Positions 1-8,844 of a DNA stretch of 64,000 nucleotides are shown here, one piece after another. This stretch comes from Alteromonas sp. LOR (GTDB lineage: Bacteria > Pseudomonadota > Gammaproteobacteria > Enterobacterales > Alteromonadaceae): positions 62,001 to 126,000 of the forward strand of contig NZ_JQFW01000049.1 of the NCBI RefSeq assembly GCF_000753865.1, given 5' to 3'. The stretch's first letter is position 1. Every line of letters begins with the position of its first letter. A program made the translations under genes and the position numbers. The notes below the pieces were generated by a model. It was not told the origin of the DNA. It worked only from the letters and a program-made list of their open reading frames with translations, and did no database searches.

Positions 1-1153
1 GCACTGATAGCGGACCAAACGCTTCTTCCGCGCTAGCATCACAGTCTTTGGGTACCCCTTCCATTACCGTTGCATCAAGCATGGCACCGTCTCTGGTACC
101 GCCACACAGAATTTTTCCGCCTGCTTTTTCAGCGTCAATAATCCAGTCGTGAAGTCGCTCTGCCTCGCCCTCAGAAATCATTGGCCCAATAAAGGTATCT
201 TCACTCGACGGGTCTCCACTGACCAGCGCTTTTACTTTTTCAACGAAGCGCGTTTTAAAGTCTTCATAAATGGCGCTGTGTACCAGTAGCCTTTGCACAC
301 TGATACAGCTTTGACCTGACTGATAGTACGCACCAATGATAATACGCTCTACGGCATCATCAAGGTCGGCATCCTCATCTACAATACATGCAGCGTTGCC
401 ACCTAGTTCTAACACTACCGGCTTTTTACCCGCTTTGGCCTTGAGGGCCCAACCTACATCAGGGGAACCTGTGAAACTAAGCAGTTTCAAGCGCTCGTCT
501 GTTGTAAAAAGGTCTGCGCCATCTCTGCTGCAAGGCAAAATAGAAAACGCCCCTTTGGGTAGTGCGGTTTCAGCTAGCACTTCACCAATAATAAGTGCAC
601 CGATGGGTGTGCGTGACGCAGGCTTAAGCACAAATGTACAACCCGCTGCAATAGCGGGGGCCACCTTGTGCGCCGCTAAATTAAGGGGAAAGTTAAAGGG
701 AGAAATAAACGAACAAGGCCCTATTGGCACCTTCTTCGTCATACCTTGATACCCTTTGGCTTTAGCTGAAATTTCTAAATTAACCACTTCGCCATTAATG
801 CGAACCGATTCCTCAGCAGCAATTTTAAACGTGTCGATAAGGCGACTTACCTCGCCTTTCGCATCTTTAATTGGCTTGCCCGCTTCTATACACAGCGCTT
901 GTGCAAGCTCATCGGCGCGCTCTTGAAACCGCTTTACACAATGCTCTAGCACTGCTTGGCGCTCGTAAGGTGCCATTGCGGTCATTGCTGGCTGGGCGGC
1001 TTCTGCCGCCGCAATGGCCTTGTCGATGGTATCGGCGTCGGCGATGGCAACCTGAGTGGCTACCTCACCGGTATATTTATTTGTCACGTCAAGATTAGTA
1101 TTAGCGTAACACGCCTCGCTGGCGAGGTAGTACGGATAGCTTTCCTTTAACAT
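1..1153 (-). CDS. NAD(P)-dependent aldehyde dehydrogenase, 3' end cut by window edge
   Basis: About 384 residues of a protein usually near 480 are present; the C-terminus lies before base 1. The ALDH fold is clear. Going down the chain there are the Rossmann cofactor segment, an FTGSP loop near residue 230, the LELGGN motif carrying the general-base-side Glu, and SGQSCISVQR, whose Cys (residue 283) is the catalytic nucleophile. The form of that Cys motif is typical of the lactaldehyde / non-phosphorylating glyceraldehyde-3-phosphate dehydrogenase branch rather than betaine aldehyde dehydrogenase, but the substrate cannot be read from sequence. The start is the ATG at 1153, preceded by AAGGAG five bases upstream. 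It lies 68 bases downstream of the TPP-enzyme gene on the same strand, so the two are probably cotranscribed. A route in which the TPP enzyme makes or uses an aldehyde is an inference only. Confidence 0.88.
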   Translation of the reverse strand, partial: MLKESYPYYLASEACYANTNLDVTNKYTGEVATQVAIADADTIDKAIAAAEAAQPAMTAMAPYERQAVLEHCVKRFQERADELAQALCIEAGKPIKDAKGEVSRLIDTFKIAAEESVRINGEVVNLEISAKAKGYQGMTKKVPIGPCSFISPFNFPLNLAAHKVAPAIAAGCTFVLKPASRTPIGALIIGEVLAETALPKGAFSILPCSRDGADLFTTDERLKLLSFTGSPDVGWALKAKAGKKPVVLELGGNAACIVDEDADLDDAVERIIIGAYYQSGQSCISVQRLLVHSAIYEDFKTRFVEKVKALVSGDPSSEDTFIGPMISEGEAERLHDWIIDAEKAGGKILCGGTRDGAMLDATVMEGVPKDCDASAEEAFGPLSV

Positions 1154-1221
1154 ATTGGCTCCTTCTGTTTTGCTTTGCTGTTTTAAATTGCTGCATGCAG
1201 TTGCTAATTAAGCGCGCAATA

Positions 1222-2862
1222 TCACAACTTAGCACTGAGTTCTTTAATGGTATGGTTGAGCGTTTCATCGTTCATGCTGTAATCAATGGGACAATCGATG
1301 ATGTGAACGCCCGGGGTCTGTAAACAGCGCTCAACCATGGGAATAAGCACGTCGGTGTCATCCACTCTCCAGCCCTGCGCACCGTAGCTTTGAGCGTATT
1401 TGACAAAATTGGGATTGCCATAGTCCAACCCAAATTCGTCGAACGCCATATTCGCCTGCTTCCATTTGATCATGCCGTAGGCGTCATCTCGTAAAATGAT
1501 CACCACGAGATCAAGTTTAAGCCTTACGGCGGTTTCTATTTCTTGGCTATTCATCATAAAACCGCCGTCGCCGCATACACTTAGCACGGGAACGTCTGGG
1601 TTCACTAATTTTGCAGCCATTGCAGATGGTAATCCGGCGCCCATACTGGCTAACGCATTGTCGAGTAAAAGGGTATTGGGGTGATAAGCGGGATAATTAC
1701 GAGCAAACCAAATTTTATAGATACCGTTATCAAGGGTCACTATGCCGTTGTCGGGCATCACCTTTCTAATATCTCTCACAAAGCGCTCTGGCAATATTGG
1801 AAAACGATTGTCGTCTTCGGCCTCTGCACGATGATGCACATAAGCTTCATGAACGTCTTTGTAAAAATCGAGCTTCCAGTCTTTTTGCGGCGTAATCTCT
1901 TCTTTGATTTGCCAAATGCTATTAGCAATGTCGCCAACAACTTCAAGCTGCGGGAAATACACAGGGTCCACTGCAGCGGGGTCGAAGTTAACGTGAATCA
2001 CTTTTTTATCGTTGTGATGCATAAAGAAGGGCGGCTTCTCTACCACGTCATGGCCTACATTAATAATAAGGTCTGCCCGCTCGATAGCGCGGTGTACAAA
2101 GTCACCGTCCGATAGTGCCGTGTTGCCGGCAAATCGCGGGTCGCTCTCGTTAAGCACGCCTTTACCCATTTGCGTGGTCACAAATGGAATACAGGTCTTA
2201 TCCACAAATTCGCGGAGCATTTTAGCGGTAAGCTTTCGATTAGCACCGGCACCAATTAATAGCAGTGGCGAAGTTGCATTTTCTATCATAGATACAGCAG
2301 AAGACACCGCTTTATATTCCGCAATAGGTCGTCTTGCCACACTTGGCTCTAAGAGGTGCGCGGTAGTTTGTTCTGCAGCGATGTCCTCTGGTAGTTCAAT
2401 GTGAACCGCACCAGGTCGCTCTTGGTGAGCCAGTCGAAATGCTTCCCTCACCGTTGAGGGTATTCTGTCACCGCTTACCACCTGCGTGGTAAATTTGGTG
2501 ATAGGACGCATCATGTCCACTATATCGATGACTTGAAAGCGCCCCTGCTTGCTGGTTTTAATAGGTTTTTGGCCCGTTATCATCAACATGGGCATAGCGC
2601 CAAGCTGCGCGTAGGCAGCGGGCGTGACTAAATTCGTTGCTCCTGGGCCAAGGGTGGCCAGACACACCCCTACCTTACCGGTTAATCGCCCATAGGTAGC
2701 GGCCATAAAGCCCGCACCCTGCTCGTGTCGCGTAAGCACAAGCTTAATGGATGAGGAACGCAATGATTCAAGCAGGTCTAAATTTTCTTCACCTGGAATA
2801 CCGAACACGTACTCAACGCCTTCGGCCTCAAGTGCCTTCACAAATAAATCAGACGCTTTCAT
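1222..2862 (-). CDS. Acetolactate synthase large-subunit-like TPP enzyme
   Basis: A 546-residue thiamine-diphosphate enzyme of the acetolactate synthase family. The N-terminal pyrimidine domain has FGIPGEENLDL and the activating Glu in LTRHEQGA (about residue 50). The central domain follows (about 190-330). The C-terminal pyrophosphate domain has the metal/TPP signature starting GDGGFMMNSQE (near residue 430). The start is placed at the ATG at 2862 because AGGAG lies nine bases upstream; an upstream in-frame ATG at 2916 would add 18 residues that do not fit the family. No small regulatory subunit gene follows, unlike ilvBN or ilvIH. An aldehyde dehydrogenase gene follows instead, so a catabolic or side-pathway role is more likely than branched-chain amino acid synthesis. 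This is inferred from context. Confidence 0.85.
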   Translation of the reverse strand: MKASDLFVKALEAEGVEYVFGIPGEENLDLLESLRSSSIKLVLTRHEQGAGFMAATYGRLTGKVGVCLATLGPGATNLVTPAAYAQLGAMPMLMITGQKPIKTSKQGRFQVIDIVDMMRPITKFTTQVVSGDRIPSTVREAFRLAHQERPGAVHIELPEDIAAEQTTAHLLEPSVARRPIAEYKAVSSAVSMIENATSPLLLIGAGANRKLTAKMLREFVDKTCIPFVTTQMGKGVLNESDPRFAGNTALSDGDFVHRAIERADLIINVGHDVVEKPPFFMHHNDKKVIHVNFDPAAVDPVYFPQLEVVGDIANSIWQIKEEITPQKDWKLDFYKDVHEAYVHHRAEAEDDNRFPILPERFVRDIRKVMPDNGIVTLDNGIYKIWFARNYPAYHPNTLLLDNALASMGAGLPSAMAAKLVNPDVPVLSVCGDGGFMMNSQEIETAVRLKLDLVVIILRDDAYGMIKWKQANMAFDEFGLDYGNPNFVKYAQSYGAQGWRVDDTDVLIPMVERCLQTPGVHIIDCPIDYSMNDETLNHTIKELSAKL

Positions 2863-2995
2863 ATACCACACACTCCTTTGTTGAATAATATTCAAATAGT
2901 GCCTATTGCTACGCACTTAAGCCAAAAATCGATTGGTGTGGCTATAACAATAGGTGAATTGTGGTGTTTGTGCCCAATGAACGTGGAATTTGTGC

Positions 2996-3409
2996 CTAAC
3001 TATTTTGCTGTTCAGCTTCCCATTGTTCGAGCTTTTCTTTGGTGGCTGCATCTACCGATGCTTTATTCTCACTTATCCACCAACGTTCCATTACTCGCAC
3101 ATTTTTTTGATTTGCTTTGTAAAACACGTCGATGATGTCGCCAACAAAGGGAATAAAACCTAAACCAAAATCGATGGCAGAATTTTTTACCATCTGAGCA
3201 ACTAAGGCGCTTGGCATACCAAGAGATTTACCAAGCCAAACAATGCGCAAAGAAACGAATAACATGAGTGCATCACCTGCACCAGGGATTAGGCCGACAA
3301 TAGAATCCAAGCCAATTTTGATAGGGATGAAAGGGAGTTTAATTGCAGTATCTAATAAGTTGGCGAGCTTTTGCGCCTTCAGTAATGCCGGTGGTGCTTT
3401 AACGTCCAT
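2996..3409 (-). CDS. DUF4112 family small membrane protein
   Basis: A 137-residue protein matching the DUF4112 pattern: a short amphipathic N-terminus, then a hydrophobic region containing GLIPGAGDALML and a related IPFVGDIIDVFYKANQKN segment. Both look like re-entrant or paired membrane helices with a Gly-Asp turn. The charged tail (EKLEQWEAEQQ) is probably cytoplasmic. The ATG at 3409 is chosen because AAGGAG precedes it by five bases; an in-frame GTG at 3415 overlaps that ribosome site. The function of the family is unknown. It is not obviously linked to hemH upstream, from which a terminator-like hairpin separates it. Confidence 0.75.
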   Translation of the reverse strand: MDVKAPPALLKAQKLANLLDTAIKLPFIPIKIGLDSIVGLIPGAGDALMLFVSLRIVWLGKSLGMPSALVAQMVKNSAIDFGLGFIPFVGDIIDVFYKANQKNVRVMERWWISENKASVDAATKEKLEQWEAEQQNS

Positions 3410-3496
3410 ATTCACTCCTTTTTGGGCATACTGCCCTGATGTAAATTAACAATGAGGCATTAACATTACCATGCCCCATTTGGATGACCAGAGCTC

Positions 3497-3523
3497 AAAA
3501 AACCAAGCCCTATATTTTAGGGC
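3497..3523 (-). terminator. Rho-independent terminator of hemH
   Basis: A six-pair stem GCCCTA / TAGGGC with a five-base loop (3507-3523). Read on the minus strand it is followed within a few bases by six U residues. It lies about 40 bases past the hemH stop codon. Confidence 0.6.
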
Positions 3524-3564
3524 CTGAATAAAGACATGTACTTCGGGGCGCTATTTCTTTGAGC

Positions 3565-4644
3565 TTATACTTCAGAACCTAGCGCCTTGGCTAATCCTGC
3601 GCGCACCGAATTGTCAGATTCCACTGTCCAACCGTGAAGGTTTTCTTGGACAATATCAAATAACACATCGATGTGTTCTTCGTCGCTATTTAGCGCGTCA
3701 ATATATTCATAACGCTCTCCGCCTGCTTCCATGAAGTACTCGTGGTTCTCTTCGCCTATCTCTTCAATAGTTTCTAGACAGTCAGCGGAAAAGCCCGGGC
3801 ACATCACTTGGATTGACTTAACCCCTTTGCCAGGAAGCCCTTTTAACGTTTCGTCAGTGTACGGCTTTAACCATTCTTCTCGCCCAAAGCGGGATTGGAA
3901 TGTCGTCATGTATTCATCATGAGATAGACCGAGCTTTTCAGCAAGTAAGCGTGATGTTTTGTGGCATTCGCAGTGATACGGGTCGCCATTCATCAAGTAG
4001 CGCTTAGGAATACCATGGTAAGAAAGAATTAGCTTATCGGCACGACCGTGTTGTTCCCAGTGTGCTTTCACTTTATTGGCAAGGGCCTCGATAAAGTTAC
4101 TTCTATCATTGTAGTGGTTGATAAAACGCAGTTCAGGTAACCAACGTCTTTTCGTAAAGTCATTTGCTATCGCATCGAACGTAGAGCCTGTAGTGGATGC
4201 ACTGTATTGAGGATAAAGGGGCAGCACTACCAGTTTTCTCACCCCGTTTTCTAACATCTTATCAATAGTATCGCTAATGGCCGGTTGACCGTAACGCATA
4301 GCAAAATCGACAATAACATCATCACCGTACTTTTCTTTACAGCGCTGCGCGATAGCTTCTGACTGGGCTTTTGTAATTGATAGTAATGGTGAGCCTTCAT
4401 CTGTCCATACCGTTGAATACGCTTCGGCAGAGCGCTTCGGGCGAATATTCAAAATAACCATATTTAGAATAAACCACCAAATAATACGAGGCACTTCCAC
4501 AACTCGCGGATCTGATAAAAACTCTTTCAGATAAGGGCGTAGCGCTTGCTTAGTTGGTGCTTGTGGAGTACCTAAGTTGGTCACCAGCACGCCAATCTTA
4601 TCCGCTTGGCCGTGAGTAAAACCTTTATTCGATTTGTATTTCAT
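3565..4644 (-). CDS. hemH: Ferrochelatase
   Basis: 359 residues, the usual length. It inserts Fe2+ into protoporphyrin IX, the last step of haem synthesis, in the cytoplasm or at the inner membrane face. The diagnostic N-terminus GVLVTNLGTPQAP is present, as are the LSYHGIP segment with the metal-site His (about residue 215) and the later FQSRFGREEWLKPYT and CPGFSADCLETIEEI blocks carrying the acidic metal ligands. It is monocistronic as far as can be seen, with a terminator just downstream. hemE lies about 14 kb away in the same window but is not linked. Confidence 0.97.
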   Translation of the reverse strand: MKYKSNKGFTHGQADKIGVLVTNLGTPQAPTKQALRPYLKEFLSDPRVVEVPRIIWWFILNMVILNIRPKRSAEAYSTVWTDEGSPLLSITKAQSEAIAQRCKEKYGDDVIVDFAMRYGQPAISDTIDKMLENGVRKLVVLPLYPQYSASTTGSTFDAIANDFTKRRWLPELRFINHYNDRSNFIEALANKVKAHWEQHGRADKLILSYHGIPKRYLMNGDPYHCECHKTSRLLAEKLGLSHDEYMTTFQSRFGREEWLKPYTDETLKGLPGKGVKSIQVMCPGFSADCLETIEEIGEENHEYFMEAGGERYEYIDALNSDEEHIDVLFDIVQENLHGWTVESDNSVRAGLAKALGSEV

Positions 4645-4761
4645 TAAAAGCAGTCCGAAAAGTACAACGTAATGACACTATTATACTGAATTAAGGGCCG
4701 TTATGATCTCTTGTACGCCTATAAATACGCAATTGAGTTGATAGGATATTAAGATTAAAAC

Positions 4762-4795
4762 AAAAAGGGCGCGAGATAAAATCTCACGCCCTTTT
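4762..4795 (-). terminator. Rho-independent terminator of the AbgT-family gene
   Basis: A long hairpin, AAAAGGGCG and GAGAT pairing with ATCTC and CGCCCTTTT around an AAA loop with one mismatch. It sits 35 bases downstream of the transporter stop and is followed on the minus strand by a U-rich run. Confidence 0.8.
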
Positions 4796-4829
4796 CTGAC
4801 AAACACTTATCACTTTCAGAGGTTAAAGG

Positions 4830-6431
4830 CTAAGGCTGATAGTAGGTTGCAGCACCTGGCCCTACCGGCATACCTAGTAAGAAGACCCATACGTAAAACA
4901 AGATAGTCCACCCAATAACAAATACCATTGAATAAGGCAGCATCATTGCGATGAGTGTACCCATTCCTAAATCTTTCTTATACCGCGCTGCCATGGCTAA
5001 TATAAGCCCGAAATAACTCATCATAGGTGCGATAACATTGGTCACTGAGTCACCAATTCTATACGCCGCCTGAATAACTTCAGGCGCATAGCCAATCAGC
5101 ATAAGCATGGGAACGAAGATGGGCGCGGTAACAGCCCACTGTGCTGAAGCACTGCCTAGTGAAAGATTGACCACGCCACACATCAAAATAAACAGGATAA
5201 ATACAGAGGGTCCATCTAAGCCAGCGGCTTGTAATAGCGCCGCGCCTTTTACAGCCAATACCGTACCTAAGTTTGTCCATTTGAAAAATGCTACAAACTG
5301 AGCGGCGAAAAACACTAACGTAATGTATAACCCCATTGCGCCCATGCTTTTTGACATAGCGTCGATAACGTCTTTATCGCCTTTCATAGAGCCTGTCACC
5401 TTGCCATAGACAAAGCCGGGAACCGCAAAGGTGATAAAAATAAAGGCGACAATGCCTTTTAGGAAGGGAGAACCCGCAACTTCGCCTGTCTCAGGATGGC
5501 GCAAGATGCCATTTTCAGGAACCACCGTAAGTGCCAAAATAGCGCACACTAGGGCAAATGAAATACCTGCCCAACGCAATCCTTTCTTCTCAAGGTCGGT
5601 AGGCGCATCCATTGACTGACTGCCTAGGTCGATAGACGCTTCAGAAGGGTCGTATTGCCCAAGTCGCGGCTCAACCACCTTTTCGGTAACCAGCGCGCCC
5701 ATTGTGGCCACTACAAAGGTACTAATAAACATGAAGTACCAGTTTACTTCAGGACCAACCGCGTAGTCTGGGTCTATCATGTGCGCCGCTGCTTCGGTTA
5801 TACCAGAAAGAAGTGGATCCACTGTGCCCAGCAGCAAGTTGGCACTGTATCCCGCCGATACGCCAGCAAAGGCTGCCGCCAAGCCCGCTAAAGGGTGTCG
5901 TCCTAGAGAATGAAATATCATTGCCGCAAGGGGGATAAGAACAACATAGCCCAGCTCAGATGCGGTATTTGACACAATACCCGCAAACACCACAGCAAAA
6001 GTCACAGCGCGTTTAGACGCATTCATCACGAGTGCCCGCATGGCCGCCGAAAGCAGCCCAGAGTGCTCCGCTACCGATACGCCAAGTAGTGCAACCAATA
6101 CCGTTCCAAGTGGAGCAAAACCAGTGAAGTTGGTCACTAAGCCCGTCACAATGCGCTGCAGTCCCTCTGCGCTCATTAACGAGATAACTTCAATCATTCC
6201 ATCAGCTTCTCGGCCTTTGGCACCCTCTGGGCGAGGGTCGACCACAGCTAAGTCAAAATAACCGAGAATACCGCTAAGTAAGACGATAAATAGCGATAGC
6301 AGTGCAAACAGGGTGACGGGGTGTGGAAGTAAATTCCCTAACCATTCTACCGTTGCCAGAAACCGCGAAAATAAACCACCTTGTCCGCCATTATTATCGG
6401 CAGACTTTATTTGTTTGTTGTCCGTTGTCAA
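4830..6431 (-). CDS. AbgT-family transporter (p-aminobenzoyl-glutamate type)
   Basis: About 533 residues with many membrane helices. The sequence shows features of the AbgT family: an early VEWLGNLLPHPVTLFALL helix, GVSVAEHSGLL, SNTASELGYVVLIPLAA and a C-terminal GDSVTNVIAPMMSYFGLI. AbgT of E. coli imports p-aminobenzoyl-glutamate; other members have been reported to export sulfonamides, so direction and substrate are open here. The start is placed at the TTG at 6431 because GAGGGA lies six bases upstream. An upstream ATG at 6521 would add 30 residues (with two Cys/His-containing stretches) that are not family-like. The gene stands alone, between two terminators. Confidence 0.85.
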   Translation of the reverse strand: MTTDNKQIKSADNNGGQGGLFSRFLATVEWLGNLLPHPVTLFALLSLFIVLLSGILGYFDLAVVDPRPEGAKGREADGMIEVISLMSAEGLQRIVTGLVTNFTGFAPLGTVLVALLGVSVAEHSGLLSAAMRALVMNASKRAVTFAVVFAGIVSNTASELGYVVLIPLAAMIFHSLGRHPLAGLAAAFAGVSAGYSANLLLGTVDPLLSGITEAAAHMIDPDYAVGPEVNWYFMFISTFVVATMGALVTEKVVEPRLGQYDPSEASIDLGSQSMDAPTDLEKKGLRWAGISFALVCAILALTVVPENGILRHPETGEVAGSPFLKGIVAFIFITFAVPGFVYGKVTGSMKGDKDVIDAMSKSMGAMGLYITLVFFAAQFVAFFKWTNLGTVLAVKGAALLQAAGLDGPSVFILFILMCGVVNLSLGSASAQWAVTAPIFVPMLMLIGYAPEVIQAAYRIGDSVTNVIAPMMSYFGLILAMAARYKKDLGMGTLIAMMLPYSMVFVIGWTILFYVWVFLLGMPVGPGAATYYQP

Positions 6432-6694
6432 AACGTTCCCTCTGTCGTTATAGCGTGCCTGCTTAATATACTCGTTGCTGGGAAGGCAAAGATGCGTTGT
6501 GTGATATGCATTACGCAACAAAGATCACGGCGTAGTTAGCGGCACTTTTATTGTAAATTCCATGGCATTTTATCGGATTTAACACGAATTTGGCAGAGCG
6601 AGGTATAAATGAGGTATTTATCTTACAAAGACATCCAGAGTAAACCATTAAGATATGTCGCTAAAACAGATACTTGCCACTTTACAGCAGGCAC

Positions 6695-6723
6695 AAAAAA
6701 GCCAGCCTGAAGGCTGGCTTTTC
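6695..6723 (-). terminator. Rho-independent terminator of the hfl operon
   Basis: AAAAGCCAGCC / GGCTGGCTTTT stem-loop 16-44 bases past the hflC stop. On the minus strand the stem runs into six U residues, marking the end of the long nnr-to-hflC transcription unit. Confidence 0.88.
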
Positions 6724-6738
6724 AAAACATAAATTGAC

Positions 6739-7620
6739 TTATTTAGCTTGTGATTGGTTCATATATTTGAAGAAATCACTGTCTGGCGCAATAACCATGA
6801 CGTCTTGCTTACTAGAGAAACTCTTTTTGTAGGCATCCATACTGCGAAGGAAGCTGTAAAAATCTGAATTTTTCGAGTACACGTCAGCGTATATTTGCGC
6901 TGCTAGAGCGTCACCTTCACCGCGTAGCTGTCTCGCATTACGCTCGGCATCAGCAAGCATTACCGTCACTTTCGCGTCGATGTTTGCGCGGATCACTTCC
7001 GCTTGCTCTTGACCTTCCGAACGGTGCTCACGAGCAACAGCTGCACGCTCGGCACGCATACGCTGGAAAATAGAGTTACTGACTTCTGTTGGCAGGTTAA
7101 TTTGCTTCACTCGCACATCAACAATCTGTATACCCAGCTCATCAGATGACGTAGACGCTTGCTCCATTGCTTGGTTCATTAGCGCTGAGCGCTCGCCTGA
7201 AACAATTTGCGCAATAGTTCTAGTACCAAACTCTGAACGCAGACCGTTATTCACTTTTTGCTTCAGTAGTGCTTCGGCTTGTAGCTTGTTGCCACCCGTA
7301 GATAGGTAGTAACGAGCAAAGTCGTCGATGCGCCATTTCACGTATGAGTCAACAATCAGATCTTTCTTCTCACTGGTTACAAAACGATCCGGCGAGCCAT
7401 CTAGCGTTTGAATACGCGCATCTAAACGACGCACAGAATCAATAAACGGTAGTTTAAAGTGTAAGCCTGGCGTAAATACTCGTGTCTCGCCAGTGGCTTC
7501 ATCACGTTGTATTTTACCAAATTGGATTACAATAGCTCGTTCGCCCTCTTTAACGGCAAACAGAGAGCCCGACGCCAATAGCACTAGGAGAACGACAACA
7601 GCAATAATTATGTTTTTCAT
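6739..7620 (-). CDS. hflC: HflC, SPFH-domain modulator of FtsH protease
   Basis: 293 residues: one N-terminal membrane helix (about 4-22), then the SPFH/band-7 domain facing the periplasm, and a long Ala/Glu-rich coiled coil (about 170-260). With HflK it forms the cage-like complex around FtsH that restrains degradation of membrane proteins. Motifs seen include VQFGKIQRD near the start, PGLHFKLPF and RMRAERAAVAREHRSEGQEQAE. It starts five bases after the hflK stop, so translation is probably coupled. The order hflX-hflK-hflC matches E. coli. Confidence 0.97.
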   Translation of the reverse strand: MKNIIIAVVVLLVLLASGSLFAVKEGERAIVIQFGKIQRDEATGETRVFTPGLHFKLPFIDSVRRLDARIQTLDGSPDRFVTSEKKDLIVDSYVKWRIDDFARYYLSTGGNKLQAEALLKQKVNNGLRSEFGTRTIAQIVSGERSALMNQAMEQASTSSDELGIQIVDVRVKQINLPTEVSNSIFQRMRAERAAVAREHRSEGQEQAEVIRANIDAKVTVMLADAERNARQLRGEGDALAAQIYADVYSKNSDFYSFLRSMDAYKKSFSSKQDVMVIAPDSDFFKYMNQSQAK

Positions 7621-7625
7621 AGCGA

Positions 7626-8777
7626 TTATCTCCCTTCTCTAAATGATTCGCCGCGCAAACCGGATGTCGGAGTACTGTTAAGGTTACGACCGCCTTCATT
7701 CGTTACCGGCATTTGTAGTCCTTCCAGCGTACTTCTCGACGTTGGCTTAGCATTCTCACGCTGACGGTCCATGATCTTATCAAGTGGTAGATACATCATG
7801 TTGTTACCGCCCTTACTGTCCACAAGGATTTTGCTAGAGTTACTCAGCACTTCTTCCATTGTTTCAAGGTAAATACGCTCACGGGTTACCACAGGCGCAC
7901 GCTCAAACTGAGGCAGCAACTCTTCAAAGCGTGCTACTTCACCTTGGGCTTCCAAGGTAACGCGTTCTTTGTATGCTTGCGCTTCTTCATTCATACGATT
8001 GACCTGACCACGCGCTCGTGGCTCAATCTCTCTTGCATATGCTTCAGCTTCACGGATGAAACGTTGCTCATCTTCCTGTGCCGCTATCGCGTCATCAAAT
8101 GCATCTTTAACTTGCTCTGGCGGACGGGCATCCCTGAAGTTCATATCAATAATTGATACACCCATGTTGTAGGGTTCAATAATACCTTGAAGCTCTTCCC
8201 ACACACGTTGGCGAGTTAGCTCACGACCGTCTGTTAGCACGTCGTCCATTCTAGAATGACCAACAACATAGCGAATTGCACTGTCTAATGACTGACTTAA
8301 GCTACGGTCTGGATCTTCTACTGCGAACGTCCAGCGAACAGGGTCAACAACGCGAAACTGCATTTCCATTTGAACGCTAACCACGTTCTCGTCTTCGGTC
8401 AGCATTGAACCTGATGAAGATTGATCTCTGATAGACTGAACGTCTACCGGTATCACAGAGTCGATAAACGTTGGGGCCCAGCGTAAACCTGGCTCAACTT
8501 GTTTATGATATTCACCAAAACGCAAAACAACGCCTTGCTCAGCCTCTCTAATAGTGTAAAAGCCGCTTATAACCCAAATGGCTATGAGTAGCCCAGCTAA
8601 AATACCAGCACCGATACCGCCTAGGCTTTTACCTGAACCGCCACCATTGCCACCTGATTTACCAAACTTACCGAATAAGTTTTTAAATACATCATCTAAA
8701 TCTGGGGGACCTTGCTCTCGGCCTCCGCGATTCTTCCACGGGTCGTTTTTATTGCCACCCGGCTCATTCCAAGCCAT
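7626..8777 (-). CDS. hflK: HflK, SPFH-domain modulator of FtsH protease
   Basis: 383 residues. A Gly/Asn-rich cytoplasmic N-terminus starting MAWNEPGGNKNDPW is typical of HflK. A single membrane helix follows (about 56-76), then the SPFH domain (EQGVVLRFGEYHKQVEPGL) and a helical coiled coil. The C-terminus is Ser/Arg/Gly rich and likely disordered. It is the partner of HflC in the FtsH-HflKC complex. The gene follows hflX by 67 bases on the same strand. Confidence 0.97.
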   Translation of the reverse strand: MAWNEPGGNKNDPWKNRGGREQGPPDLDDVFKNLFGKFGKSGGNGGGSGKSLGGIGAGILAGLLIAIWVISGFYTIREAEQGVVLRFGEYHKQVEPGLRWAPTFIDSVIPVDVQSIRDQSSSGSMLTEDENVVSVQMEMQFRVVDPVRWTFAVEDPDRSLSQSLDSAIRYVVGHSRMDDVLTDGRELTRQRVWEELQGIIEPYNMGVSIIDMNFRDARPPEQVKDAFDDAIAAQEDEQRFIREAEAYAREIEPRARGQVNRMNEEAQAYKERVTLEAQGEVARFEELLPQFERAPVVTRERIYLETMEEVLSNSSKILVDSKGGNNMMYLPLDKIMDRQRENAKPTSRSTLEGLQMPVTNEGGRNLNSTPTSGLRGESFREGR

Positions 8778-8844
8778 GCTGATACTCCATAGATTACAGT
8801 TTTATTTTTTAAGTTCGCATGCATTATCAACGCTTTCGCACTGA

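Noticed and set aside
336..749. Plus-strand reading frame antisense to the aldehyde dehydrogenase
   Set aside because: It lies entirely opposite a well-conserved coding region and encodes a low-complexity Ser/Ala-rich product.
1681..2115. Plus-strand reading frame antisense to the acetolactate synthase-like gene
   Set aside because: It mirrors a conserved gene; no ribosome site or family resemblance.
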